A stretch of DNA of 64,000 bases from Desarmillaria ectypa (taxonomy: Eukaryota; Basidiomycota; Agaricomycetes; Agaricales; Physalacriaceae): NCBI GenBank assembly GCA_030407005.1, contig JAUDYN010000004.1:4030001-4094000 (forward strand). The letters run 5' to 3'. A program made the translations under genes and the position numbers. Shown here piece by piece: positions 33,520-45,310 of this stretch. The first letter of the stretch is position 1; the number at the start of each line of letters is the position of its first letter. The notes beneath the pieces are model-generated. The model was not told the DNA's origin, searched no databases, and saw nothing but the letters and a program-made list of their open reading frames with translations.

Positions 33520-36500
33520 AAGTTCTCCAAAGGTGAGTCCTCAGTTTCTGCAGGTCAGACTTATGTATTCAATTTAGGACATTTAAACACACATAAATAT
33601 ACAAATTTCTTACAGACTCTGAAACCAAAGAACACTGAAGAATCAAACAAAAATAGAAATAGGTATATCACACTCTTACAAGATGCTGACACAATTATCT
33701 ATAGTGAATCCCAAGCCCCTGATGAGGTGCAGGATTTGCCAGGTGGTGCTGGCACTGCCACAAAGTCCAAAGAGCTTAGCTCATCAGATACATGGGTAAA
33801 ACTGCAGACAGGGGTCAGTAGATGGGATGTCCTCAGATCTCTGAAGCCAAACACCCCTGTGCCCCTATTTAGGGAGCCAAGTCCAAACCAAGCCTCACCA
33901 GGGCCATTGGGGGGTCTAAGTGCCCACCAAGGCCACCATGCGAATCCCTGCATTCTGGATCCTAGTCTGGATCCTTCATCAAGATAGGCACATGATCCTC
34001 CCAATCATGTGTGCACTCCTGAGCAGGTGCAGGCAGAAGAACAGAAGGAAGCTGCTAGTGCCCAGGTGGTAAAAAGGGGGCATCTAACTCAGGATCAGAA
34101 TGGCAACTCCCAGCCCACTTTGCCCCTGGCAGCTGACAGTGACATGAAAGGCAGGGTCACCACTCCACACTCAAACAATGTGCATGATGGTGACACTGAC
34201 CAGGAGTCTCACAACCAGGCCATTGTTCAAACTCCATCAGAGGCAGTGCTAGCCAATGAACAGGGGATATCCCATGCTCAGGAACCCACTAGCACCCAGG
34301 TGGTAGAAAGGGAGCATTTCAGTAGAACCACTATGATCATCAAAGTACCTGATGAAGAGGATGATATGGCTTTCCTACAATGGAAAGTGAAACAGTCCAA
34401 AACCAGAACACTGACACCTGAAATCCCACCGATCATGGGGATACTCAATCACATGTGGTACAAACCCTTTGGAGTCAATTGGACTCTATGTGCTGTTTGT
34501 ACTGCCAAGAACTTGGCCACTGCCAAGGCTGTCCTCTCCACTTGGGTTCACCCCAAATGACTCAAAGAGATCACTGATGAGCTCATGCAGAGCTTAAAAA
34601 CTGAAGAAAGTCTAGCTCACAAACAACTCTATAAACTTTACAAACTGATCTGGTACATCCGTGGTACCAAAAGTTCTGGAAGGGACTTCCTGGTGGATAT
34701 ACAACTTGCCCCTTGTACTGGGAAGAAAACCTTAACAACTTATGCATTGTTGGATAGTGGCTGCACAGGCAGCTCTATCAACCAAAGCTACATCCAACAA
34801 CATCAGTTGGACACCTGAAAGGCTGCTGCTCCTATTCCTGTTTACAACACAGATGGGACCTGTAACAAGGCAGATGATGTCACCAAGTTTGTGGAACTCT
34901 GAATGACCATTGGAGACCACATCAAATGAATCAACTTAGCAGTCACAGACTTAGGCTCCAAAATGGTATACTTGGGCCACGACTGCCTTAAACACCATAA
35001 TCTATTAGTCAACTGGAAAACAGGATCAATGATATTCAGATGATGTCATTGCATCAAGAATCATTTTACTCTTTCTGATGCAGATGAGGAAGACAGATGG
35101 GATGAAGAACTTGAAGAAGGCAAAAGTATTCTTGCCATCAATATGCAAGAAGAACTTATTCTTCAGGCAGTACACCATGCCAATGAATTGGCTGCAGCCG
35201 CAAATGCAGAAAAACCAAAGAAGACATTTGAGGAGCTCATGCCTCCTCAATACTAAAGCTTTAGAGATCTATTCTCTAAAGAAAGCTTTGATGAACTTCC
35301 AGACAGGAAACCATGGGACCACACCATTGAATTGATCCCAAATGCCAAATCCACACTAGACTGCAAAGTCTATCTGCTGAACTGAAATGAACAGGAATAA
35401 CTTGATAAATTCCTTGATAAAAACCTTGATTCAGGATGCATTTATCCTTCCAAATCCCCATTCACCTCTCCATTTTTCTTTGTTAAGAAAAAAGATGGTT
35501 CCCTATGACTCATTCAGGACTATCACAAACTGAATGAAATGACAATCAAAAATTGTTATCCACTTCCCCTAATTTCTGAACTCATCAACAAATTACACAG
35601 AGCAAAATACTTCTCCAAGCTAGATGTTTGTTGGGGATACAACAATGTATGAATTTGAGAAGGAGATGAGGAGAAAGCCACTTTCAGAACTAATTGGAGA
35701 CTCTTTGAGCCCACCATAATGTTCTTTGGACTCACCAATTCACCAGCCACCTTCCAGTGGATGATGAATGACATTTTTAAAGATTTAATCGCCAAAGGAA
35801 AAGTGATCATCTACCTTGACAACATTCTTATCTTTACCAAGTCTCTCTCTGAACACTGCATTATAGTTTGTCAAGTTCTCCCACATTTATGGGAGAACAA
35901 GTTGTTTCTCAAAGCTGAGAAATGCGAATTCAAAGTACTCGAAACTGAGTATTTGGGAGTCATCATCAGTGAAGACTTGATCCACATGGACCCAGTCAAA
36001 GTCATGGGAATAGTGGAATGGCCCACTCCAATCCTTAGGATTTACAAACTTTAACCAAAAATTCATATGTGACTATTCCAAGATAGTACAACCTCTTACC
36101 CAGTTAACTGGAAAAGTAGACTGGACTTGGGGAATAGAACAAGAACAAGCATTCTCACAACTCAAGAAGTTGATGACCACAAATGTTATTCTAACTATCC
36201 CCTCAGACAAAGGAAAATTCTGGGTTGAAGCAGATTCAAGCGATGGGGCTATTGGTGCTGTTCTAAGTCAAGAACAGAATGGCAAATAGAGACCCATCAT
36301 CTTCATGTTGAAAGCATTAATGGTCACTGAGTGAAACAATGAAATCTATGACAAAGAGTTATTTGCCATTATGCTCACACTCAAAGAATGGCATCATTAT
36401 CTCATGGGCACTGAAGAGATAGTCGAGATATGGATGGACCATCAAAACCTTCAGTACTTCTGAAAGCCTCAGAAGCTGAACTGTCAACAAGCTCAATGGG

Positions 36501-36832
36501 TTACTGAGTTGGCTAAATACCACTTTACCCTTCAGCATAAAGCAGGAATAGCTAACAAGAAGGTTGACCTGCTTAGTTGACAAGATGATCACAACCAAGG
36601 GAAGGAGGACAATCAAGATGTAATCATCCTCTCCCCTGAACATTTCAGGGCATTAATACTGCCTACTACTGAGGAATGAACCATGCATATAAGAGACACA
36701 ACAAGACAGAAGTCCCAATGGGATCAAGGGATTGAGAAATCCCTTAATCATGAATGAGGAATCACCCAAGAAAATGAAATACTGTGGTATGACAGATGAA
36801 TCTACATTCCCCAGGATACATCCCTGCAGGCA
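33488..36832 (+). pseudogene. E1 pol: protease, reverse transcriptase, RNase H, degenerate
   Basis: A linker without motifs runs to about 34.6 kb. YALLDSGCTGSSI near 34745 is the retropepsin active-site region (DSG). Reverse transcriptase begins with KKKDGSL near 35490 and continues with AKYFSKLDV (motif A), FGLTNSPATFQ and YLDNILIF near 35812. The second catalytic Asp of the YxDD box is Asn here, a change explained by CpG decay (GACGAC to GACAAC). RNase H runs from about 36.19 to 36.6 kb: VEADSSDGAIGAVLSQEQ, then FAIMLTLKEW and MDHQN. The sequence reaches IPQDTSLQAA near 36830 and stops. Several in-frame TGA codons replace expected Arg codons. Dead. Confidence 0.8.
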
Positions 36833-38562
36833 GCTTTCTCTTCATCTCCTTCATGTATTCTGACATTGTTGTATCCCCAATGTGTTACAATTTTACCTAT
36901 TTTTCACAGCTATCTTATCTTTTATCTAGATGCTAAATTATTATATCTAATCTCAGCACCTACACAGACATGAAACTACAGCATGCAACAGTTGTACCAC
37001 TATACTACTGTTACTAAATGTTTCAAGCATGGACATACATATACATATCTATTATTAGAACCCATACTTTAGTATATAAGTAGTATAGCTCTTGCTGTAT
37101 ATTCTTCAGCTTCAAGCTAAGTTTAATTATATCAAACTTTACTTATCGAGTCCTCTCATCTAAAGCTAATACTTTAGTCTCAACTCTTAGTTGACAACAC
37201 CAAAGTGGACTCATTGGGTGACTATATAAATGTGATACAGCCCAGTGTTTACCATTGTTGTCCAATAGAGTTTGGGTCTAACACAATGAACATCCAACTT
37301 GCTGAAGTACTTTGCTCCCTGAAGTTTGTTGATAAGCTCAGAGATAAGAGAGAGTGGATAGCAGTTCTTGATTGTCATCTCATTCAGTTTGAAATAGTCC
37401 TAAACAGAGTATAGACAGCTGTCCTTTTTCTTAATGAAGAAGAAGAGAGAGGTGAATAGTGACTTCAAGAGGTGGATGTGCCCCAAGCTAAGATTCTCAT
37501 CTAGGAACTTGTCAAGCTGCTCTTGTTTATTTCAGTTAAGCAGATAGACCTTACAGTCTAACATTGACTTGGCATTGGGGATTAGCTCAATTGCATGATC
37601 CCAGGGCTTTCACTCAGGAAGTTTATCAAAGTTTTCCTTTGAGAATAGGTCTCAGAAGCTGTGATATTGTGGAGGGACTATCTCCTTGAAGGCTTTCTTT
37701 AGTTCTTCCATGTTGGTGGTGGCAGCGAGGTTATTGGCATAATACATCATATGGATGATGAGTTCTTCTTGCATTTTGACAGCTATAATGACTTCAACAT
37801 CTTCAAGCTCTTCATCCCACTTGTCATCTGGGTCTGATTCATGGAGTGAGAAAGGATTCTTGATGCATTGGCAGCACTCAAAAATCATGTCCCAATCTTC
37901 CAGTTGATGATAGGGTTGTGGCATTTCAGCCAAGTGTGGCCTAGGTATAGATCCTTAGAGCCAAAGTCAGTGACTGTGAGCTCCATTCATTCACTGTGGG
38001 CCCCACTCATCATTCAGAGTTCAACAAATTTAGTGATATTCCCTGCCTTGTTGTAGGTTCCATTGGCATTGTATACAGGAATAGGGGCTGCAGCCTTGCA
38101 GGTGTCAAGATTATACTTCTCAATGATGGTTTGGTTGATCAAGCTGCCAGTCCAGCTGCTATTGAGCAGCTCCTTTTTTAAGAAGGTCTGTGTCCCAGTA
38201 TAAGGTTGTAACTGGATCTCAATGAGAAAATCTCATTCTGTACTCTTTGTGCCATGTATATAGCAGATCGGTTCATGGAGTTCATAGAGTTGCTCTCTGA
38301 TGGGCTCTCCTTCTTTCTTCAGCTTAGCCATGAGCTTGTTAGTGATTTTGGGGGTTCAGTCTTGATGAACCCAGAGAGATAGGGCAGCTCATGTGACTGC
38401 CTCTGTCTTCACATCATGGATGGCTCACAGGGTCCAATCCACCTCAAAGGGCTTATACCAGCTATCTATGGTTACTCCCTCAGGGCAGTCATTCACAGAT
38501 TTCCTGCAAGCCTCCTGTTTCTCCTCCCAGATTTGGAGGACTATGTCATCTTCTTTATTGGG
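36833..38562 (-). pseudogene. minus-strand Gypsy pol: reverse transcriptase start and protease, degenerate
   Basis: Read from high to low coordinates and skipping the solo LTRs. The gag-pol linker has KEGTI-like remnants and the protease zone is near 38.2-38.0 kb (aligned with E1 at 34.7 kb). An acidic spacer (SDPDDKWDEELEDVEVIIAVKMQEEL, 37.85-37.75 kb) follows, then YHSF. From about 37.46 kb there is reverse transcriptase (KLNEMTIKNCYP, then SELINKL and AKYFSKLDV), continuing left of LTR L3 to EGDEEKAA at about 36840. There it joins E1 in the opposite orientation. Many stops. Confidence 0.65.
36883..37283 (+). mobile_element. solo LTR L3 (401 bp), TSD CAATG
   Basis: Starts TGTTACAATTTTACC and ends GGGTCTAACA. 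It is flanked by perfect 5-bp repeats CAATG (36878-36882 and 37284-37288). Removing it rejoins a minus-strand reverse-transcriptase reading (FSKLDV, then HWGYNNVRI across the site), which confirms both ends. Confidence 0.9.
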
Positions 38563-38935
38563 TGTTAGAACTTCATTCTCATGTGATCTTGGGATCAGGT
38601 GTGACTCTAGGGCTGTCTCATGCTTGGACAGTCACCCTTAGTTAGAGCATGGCATAGATCTTTGGATGAATGAAGAAGAGTATATGATTTTAAGTTTAGT
38701 TGGAAGATGCAGAATATACATGATGAATGTACTACTTATATCCTAGAGGCTAGGAACTAATAATAGTGACATCTGGATGGATGTGGTGTATGAACTGCAT
38801 GTTTAGGTGGTCAGGTGGTGATACTGGAATGACAGCATGAGTGAATTGATAAGGTTTATCAATGAACAAATGATATATAGGAAGAAGAGCAATAAGATGT
38901 CATGATAAGATAGGGAAGGTGGAAAAATTGTAATA
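38563..38935 (-). mobile_element. solo LTR L4 (373 bp), TSD TTGGG
   Basis: Minus-strand orientation, from TATTACAATTTTTCC (38935) to TTCTAACA (38563). It is flanked by perfect 5-bp repeats TTGGG (38558-38562 and 38936-38940). It interrupts the gag-pol linker of the minus-strand element, whose flanks align with E1 at about 34.28-34.36 kb. Confidence 0.9.
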
Positions 38936-39083
38936 TTGGGTGCCTCTATTATAAAGACCCTATGCTCCCTTTATACTGCCTGGGTGCTAGCACATTGTTC
39001 CTGTCTCTGGTTGGATGGGTTTCTTGTGATAGTCTCTTTTCAGGGAGTCACTTCATTAGGAGGGATTGTGCTCTGCTGTCTTG

Positions 39084-39476
39084 TGTTAGGACCCAATCTA
39101 TACATGATCTTGGGATCAGGTGCAACTCTTGGGCTGTCTCACATTTGGACAATCACCTGTATAATAGAGCACAACTTAGATCTTTAGATGTGGTGATAGA
39201 TAGTATAGTATTTAAGTTTAGTCGAGAGATAGAGAGTATATACAAAAACTACTCTACTTATATACTAAAATATACAGCTAAGAATAGATGAAACGATACA
39301 ATATTTATGCATGAAATGAGTTGACTTACATGACTATAGTCCAATTGTGGTGAGGCATCTTAGAATAGGTGACAGCATGAGGGAATCAATGGTGGTTATC
39401 AATAAATGACCACAATGTCAATGAGAAATAGTGATTATGCATTGGATAAGATAAGAAAAATAGAAAAATCATAACA
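39084..39476 (-). mobile_element. solo LTR L5 (393 bp), TSD TCTTG/TCTTA
   Basis: Minus orientation, from TGTTATGATTTTTCT (39476) to GGTCCTAACA (39084). The flanks are TCTTG (39079-39083) and TCTTA (39477-39481), a 5-bp duplication with one transition. It is placed between the gag knuckle and linker of the minus-strand element. An alternative is a true 3' LTR of a shortened gag-only element, since a purine-rich stretch lies next to it; the target duplication favours a solo insertion. Confidence 0.75.
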
Positions 39477-39481
39477 TCTTA

Positions 39482-41187
39482 CTCCCTCTGCTCAAGGTAT
39501 CAGGAGGGATATTGACACAGTGGATAACTTTTCATTTGATATGTTTGCTCATAATAAGCTATTCACAGTGGATGTTAAAAGCAGGGATTCATGTATTACA
39601 TGGCATGTATGAAACATTTGTGCCTAAAGAAGAAGAATAAAACCATCCAGCAGATGACAAGCATGCACCAGTATCTAAGTCCTTGGTCATTATAGGAGAA
39701 TTGGACCCTTGATGACCTAATCTTTTACTTTCTTGACCTCTGCCATACTTTCTTCCTTTGGTTCTTCCTTTGCTACCAGAGATCATATATCCCTCTTTTC
39801 CACCTGCTTGGGGCAATTCTTCAACAGATGTCCTTCTTCCTGGCACCAGAAACACCTTCCTTCACATCATAATCAGTTTATCCCCATGGGTTGATCTGCT
39901 CCTCCATTAGTCACCTATTTTCCTGCCAAATCATGACTGGGACCCAGGTTGGCAGCTGGCTTGACTTTCAACAAACTTGTTGCCCTGCTAGTTTTAGCAG
40001 CAGGGTTTGGATTAGTAGACTTGTCATTCTGTCAGTTGTCGTGAGGAGTGCCAGAGGTTTGGTCAAAGACTCATTTGCACTGTAATTCCTCATACATGGT
40101 GAGGATATACATCTTTCATTTGGAGTAGGTATGCAGAGTGTTGATGCCTATATTGGAGATGAAAGTGGTATAGGAACTGGGGAGCCTCATATGTACTGCC
40201 CTTACAAGAGCACCCTGTTCTTATTTATTAGTCCAAAGGCTGGCAAGTTTGGCTTCCTTCTTAAGCTTCTGGAAATAATGAGTAGCCAGTTGGTTGCCTA
40301 TTCAAAGCTCATACATCTTTCTTTTGTGAATCTCCTTGATTGCAGGGTCAGAGAATTGGTTGACAACTAGGCAGCTGAACTCCTTCCAGTTGGGATAGTG
40401 GAATTGTGGCACTATGCCATTATAGGAGGTGATCCAGAATTTGTTTTGTTTGAGGATCCATCAGTCCTTGACAGGTCCCTCAAAGTGTGAGATGGAGAAT
40501 ACTACTATCTGTGATAGTAGGTGGAAATATGGGCAGAACATTTCAAAGTAGGTGATACAGTCTCCCATGAACCATTTGATGTTGTCATGGTCATCCTTGA
40601 AGGGTTTCAGAGGTTGGAGGAGAATTGGCTTGATGCTAAGGTAGAGGGCATCTTTACTAGCATTCCAGATGGGTTGTGGGTAAGGGTCAGGGGGTCTCCA
40701 TTTAGGGGGTGAGCATGGAATTGAGTATTAGTTGAGTCTTGTGGGTGGGTTGGAAAGCAGTTGGAGTTTATTGGGGCCTCCTCACTCAGGTTCTTTTTCT
40801 TTGTGGTATTGGGGCCAAAGCATGGTGTGGATATTGTGGCTCTCCTCTACTGTGGCTAGTTCCTTTCTTGGCTCATCTATTCATTGTTGTTGCTGTTTGG
40901 CTTCTTCACAGGCTTGTTGGTGTATCTCCTCAGCATTCAGTGAAGTTGCCAAGCCACTGCTGAGGTCTTCTCTGGCTCCAGCAAACAATCAGCTTGTTTG
41001 TGGGTTTGGGTAATAGCCATACTATTGAATTTAGCTTACCTGGGGCATGAGGGCAAATGAGTATTATGGCCCTGATTGTGGTGCTGATTGCAATGGCTTG
41101 TTGGGTCAAGAGATCAGGAGTCTGTTGCATAAGGGGTTTTCTCTTTGCAGCTGGCAGTGAAGAGATGGTAAGAAGCTTCAGGCTAAT
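39482..41187 (-). pseudogene. gag of the minus-strand Gypsy element, degenerate
   Basis: Read from 41187 downward: a leader with stops, a Gln-rich segment near 40.9 kb, then the gag core. KPFKDDHDNIKWFMGDCITYF (40.60-40.53 kb) and SISHFEGPVKD align with the E1 gag. CFWCQEEGHLLKNC near 39.85 kb is the CCHC knuckle. Unlike E1, the gag is continuous here, with no insert between leader and core. Stops are frequent and often TGA for Arg. Not functional. Confidence 0.7.
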
Positions 41188-41600
41188 TGTTAGACCTGAA
41201 CTTCACATGATCCTGAGAGCACATTAGATCTCAAGGCTGTCTTGCACTCAGACAATTGCCTATAAGACCAATGGCTACTGCTCATCAGATGCAATGAAGA
41301 AGGACTAAGTTCTTAGTCAAGTTCTGAGAGTGAAGTATTGGTATACATAAACTTTAGCTCAAAGCTGGGAAATATACAGCAATGATAAGCAGCTCTTGTT
41401 GCTGAATGTTCAGACCAGGAGAAGTTTGTCTACAGCTCTGTCTAGCAATATTAGCACTGATAAAGTTCTCACAGAAACATGGATAAACTGCCAAGTTAAT
41501 GCTGACATCCACAAGCACTAAACGTCTCACTGCATGACTGGTTCACAACTAGCCTACTGGCAATATCTAGCTACCAAGACATCTTCCCAGCATCCCAAAT
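41188..41600 (-). mobile_element. LTR L6, probable 5' LTR of the minus-strand element
   Basis: The inner end is clear: minus-strand CAGGTCTAACA ending at 41188, next to the gag leader. About 100 bp aligns with the tails of L2-L5 (the GCAAGACAGCC block), and a region near 41.36 kb resembles L3, but the rest diverges. The outer end is not defined; about 400 bp is assumed. L6 and L1 differ so much that they may not be the two ends of one insertion event. Confidence 0.5.
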
Positions 41601-41870
41601 TTCCAAAGTCTTGCCTCTTGTTCCTTATTTGGCGCTTCCTTTTCTTAGCTGACGAATCAAAGGGATCCTGGTGTATACTGGTGCTGACTAGCACACCTAA
41701 CCCCTGACTTCACTGCGGACTGCCCTTGTTGATGGTATGCCATAAGTGTTTCCATCGCAGCCTACTCCCGAACTAACTTTGTCCATTGCTTAGCCTTCAG
41801 CATGTATGCTTTCTTCACGACCACTGGAGGACCAAGGATAACAACAACCTGTCTCATCTGTGTGGACAGC
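41601..41870. other. junction between retroelement nest and copy B
   Basis: CpG returns to moderate levels. A minus-strand stretch (about 41.83-41.70 kb, KAYMLKAKQWTKLV) looks like a coding remnant but is not assignable. Homology to copy A starts near 41871. Confidence 0.35.
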
Positions 41871-42233
41871 AACCAAGATGTTGTGGGGATCCTAATGGGC
41901 ACTTATAATGAAGGCACATTTGTGACATAGGACATGTCATCAAAAAAAGATTTCTACCGTCGCTAGTTTGAGGACATTCGGACATTGAGCTATCGTCCGA
42001 GAATTCTCGAATGTCATATGACGGCGACTGCTGTTTGTCGCCTCCCATATCAATGTATGAGGATTTGGAACTTCTAGGTTGCCTCTCGTAAGCACCACAT
42101 TCTCCCGACAAACTATTTATTGAAGATGCTGTTGTAGTGCTTGTATAATAGGCTATATCGGAACCGCCCTTTCAACATAGAGAAAGTGGCGGGGTATAAA
42201 AGAAGTCCACATTTCTCGATGAACACATTCACA

Positions 42234-43047
42234 ATGCCCCGCCACATCTCATCTAAAATGCCCACCACAAAGACGGTTCGTTTCGCGGACTCGCCCAACG
42301 ACACGTACTTGTATGATTCGGACCTGGCGCCTTCACCAGTTGCGACTAGGTCGTCTCAGAGGCTGTTTGGAAGCCCGTCGGCCAGCCAGGAGCTGCCCAG
42401 CATGTATTATCATTCTCGGTCGGTGAATGATACTCCGTCTCCCGAGTATTATCAGTCTCCATTGCCATCTTCGTCGAGCTTCTCTTCATTCACAAGTTCC
42501 ACATCTTCTCCTTCCACCGCCTCCCCTCCCCCACTGCCGCCATCTTCGTTTCACCCACCGCCAACGCCTAATGGTCTCCAGAGCACCATCAGTCTCCCGT
42601 CAGTGGAAGAAGACTTTGGGCCAGCTACCGTTGAACTGCATGAATACCTCCGCCCGCCTCACCTCGGCATCGGCTTGTCAAAGGACATTTCGCCATACAT
42701 CCCTGAGCTCTCTGACGCACCTGCTACCTCTCCTCACCTCCCCGGAGGCATGATCCTCGTTTCCAAGTACTTACCCTGGCGGATTCATATATCGCCTAGT
42801 TCGGTCAGGGATGTGGTCGTGGCGCTGTATACCGCGCTGAGGACGAGAGTTACTCAGGAGGAGCTGAGGGCCGTGGGAGGGACGGCTGTAACGAGGGCAT
42901 TTGCGAGCGGGTAGAGGGGATGGGGGACGAAGAGAGAAGGAAGGGTGTTAGGAGAGTCGACTTCTTGTTAGGTTATACCAGGTTCATCGGGCTCGAGGCT
43001 ACAGATGAGCCAGGGGTGTGGAATATTTTTTTGGCGTCTAAGTCGTG
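42234..43047 (+). pseudogene. DUF6699 gene, frameshifted (copy B)
   Basis: About 95% identical by eye to the intact gene at 1466-2281, including TATA box and start. One C is missing near 42909 (GCGAGCGGG against GCGAGCCGGG), which brings TAG into frame at 42912. The remaining sequence stays readable in the next frame (RRKGVRRVDFLLGYTRF). The original stop codon TCATAG has become TCGTGG, so even that frame would run on to about 43261. The truncated frame would end about 45 residues early. Confidence 0.85.
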
Positions 43048-43714
43048 GCGCTTTTCTGGGTTTCTTTCGGGCTTTCTTTGTAGTTATTTTACAAGTTTTT
43101 CGATGAAGGCATTGTTTGTTGTTTTTGTATGTAATCATTATTATTTATATTGTAATATTCACATCCTGCAAGGGCATATACAGAGCTATGCGCGAACCAA
43201 TGGAAAGCCTAATGATGCTATCATTCATGCGCGTCAGGGCGCGCTTGTGTGGATGAATTAAGTGAACCGATGAAGTTAAACCCTCTTCTCGTTCCAATAA
43301 CGCCACCACTATGCGTTCTTCAACGCTCGCATCAAATACAGAACGCTACCGCCGTTATCCACCAGTCTCTAAGCCATACAGACAGAGATATCGAAAGAAC
43401 TTAAGATCTGTCGGCATCACCGAAATCATCAGCACTTCTTCCGACAGGCAAACGGCGAAACATGACTGTGGCTTACCCATTTCAAGTCTGATGATCATGT
43501 TCACCTAACAGTGGGTCGCCGCACATGACTACTACCTTGACATACGAACAACGCCAGAAAGATCTTGAGGGCCACATACAAACACAGATCACTAGCTCAA
43601 GAACCCTTACGCAAGGAGGAAGACCATCAACACTTCTTCCGATACAACCATACCATCAAACATTTAAGACATAGTAAGCATTCGATTACAAGCAGTATGT
43701 ACCTCAACACTCGC

Positions 43715-45005
43715 TCGGATTCAGCCCCAACATTAGCCTCATCATCTCAACTCTTCATCGATCATCATTCGTGCACTCAGGAAACCGAAGAAACTCCTCA
43801 TCTTCACCATACGTCTCATAAAATGTCCCATCCCCTAACATCGACTGCTCCTTTGCAACAGCCATGACAGCGTCCAAGGCATACTCCACCTTCCCACCCT
43901 TGTAAAAGTAGAACGAGGTGCTCGATTCAAATACGGCGTCATGGTGAATATCTTTCAGCTTCGGAATTTAAGCAAAGTTCTTCAGGATTTATAGATGCCC
44001 TTGTATATGACAGTGAGTCCAGCATAGAAGGACTTGAACGTGTTTCTTTGAAGCGCCGATGGTAGTTCACCGTCCTACATCCAATCATTTTCTTGAAGGA
44101 AATAAGCGATTGGCCGCGTGTATAGCTGCTTAGATCCACTGGTGGGGCGCCCATATACAAGCCGGCCTGAACTACAGGTAGATATCCATTATTTAATCAA
44201 TGATCATCAAAAATATCATCCGCAAGGAGAGCCAGCCGCCAGAATGTTGTTTACATGTATAGTCAAACCGAAGCTGACCAATGCCACCTGTGGGAAGCTT
44301 CATCGCCGTCTTCTGTATGCGAACAATATACATGGCCACCTCAGAATTACCCTTCCATATGCCGAGTTTAGCCCTTCTGAATTCGCGAGGTGTATGCTAT
44401 CCATCACACCTGGGCCTTCTAGCGAAGTGATTCCTTCGATGTTATCCGTATTGTTTAGGTCTTCAGCGGTCAGTTTATTGAGTGCGTGAATGTTCTTTGC
44501 GTGTGCAGCAATGAAAGCTGGAGAAAGCCTCAATCATCAGGTACGTAAATACTTGCAGGATCCTTGCCGTAGAAATATTTGATGATCGTGGTAATATCGA
44601 AGGCATTCTGGTCGACGATAGCATAGCGGAGAGGATACTTCTTCTGATGTTCGTCATCAATGCCATCAGGACCACGGATTAGACAGAGAGGTTTCCATCT
44701 GAGAACTCGTATCCCAAATATTCGACATAGTTCTCTGGCGGAATACGACGAGACGCGTGGTTTAGATTGGGAGAGTAGCCCAAGAAATTCACTGCGTCGA
44801 AAGTCGTTCTGTGATATTATCAGCATCTATGCTACGTGTAGAAGATATTTAGAACGCATACTTTACGGAAAAATGCAACCAAAATGACGTTCGAAGTATA
44901 TCTTGCATCGTTAGCGAACTGAAGATGAAACCATTTTGAAATTCTCAATATAGTCATCACCGCTTGAAAACAGAAGCTGAGGATCCAGCACAAGTCGCAA
45001 GTCCA
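43715..45005 (-). pseudogene. GNAT / ankyrin-like gene, strongly decayed (copy B)
   Basis: Minus-strand fragments align with the copy A pseudogene. ILVAFFRK is followed by an intron with a canonical GTATGC donor (GC in copy A). An ankyrin-like YPLRYAIVDQNAFDI lies near 44.63 kb, HALNKL near 44.48 kb, and a 3' end readable as GDGTFYETYGEDEEF then MLGLNPSE near 43.83-43.72 kb. It reads through one of the points where copy A is frameshifted, but is broken elsewhere. The acetyltransferase motif A is no longer recognisable. Confidence 0.55.
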
Positions 45006-45310
45006 TTTTGAAATGGCATTGGCAGAATTGTGAGCCTTATCACGTCTCCCTTGTGGCCCTTCGGACGCGAGCGAGCGGTAGGTAACACCTAGATCGACTG
45101 CCAAAACGTATTTTCACGCATTCAAACGCCACCTATTGAACTGAATTGGGCCTAAGAATGAAAAGGAAGATACTGCAGCAGGCGATGATCGTTGTATTGT
45201 TATGCAGGATTCTATTCTTAAAAAGGAGTCAGAATTGCCGGCGAGAGCCTCCTGAAAGGTAGGTACAAAAATACCATGTACACGCTTCTGGCCGAATTTG
45301 ATACGAATAG

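Larger units (their letters stand above)
29216..36832 (+). mobile_element. Gypsy LTR element E1, plus strand, lacking integrase and 3' LTR
   Basis: Order: LTR L2, gag N-terminal part (29.78-31.12 kb), an inserted LTR-like segment (31.13-32.44 kb), gag core (32.47-33.09 kb), CCHC knuckle, protease, reverse transcriptase, RNase H, then an abrupt end at about 36832 just before the integrase zinc finger would start. It lies inside a minus-strand element and abuts that element's integrase at its left end and its reverse transcriptase at its right end. Frames are broken mainly by TGA codons where Arg (CGA) is expected. Non-autonomous. Confidence 0.7.

Noticed and set aside
33480..33530. tRNA-like sequence (GGTTTGATTCC resembling a B box, ending CGACCA)
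   Set aside because: No matching acceptor, D or anticodon arms upstream. The sequence lies at the gag stop codon and forms a simple hairpin instead.
27250..36832. Self-integration (inversion circle) of one retrotransposon explaining the split pol
   Set aside because: The predicted LTR in reverse orientation is not found at the RNase H end. A nested insertion plus one deletion explains both joints and the minus-strand reverse transcriptase at 36.84 kb more simply.
36883..37200. LTR L3 ending at GACAACA near 37200 with a 4-bp duplication
   Set aside because: The homology to other LTR tails continues to GGGTCTAACA at 37283, where a perfect 5-bp CAATG duplication is found.
39084..41600. A compact gag-only LTR element (L5, gag, L6)
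   Set aside because: L5 has its own near-perfect target duplication, and the gag-pol linker continues on its other side (39083 downward) in register with E1, so L5 is better read as a solo LTR inserted in a longer element. It is kept as an alternative in the L5 entry.
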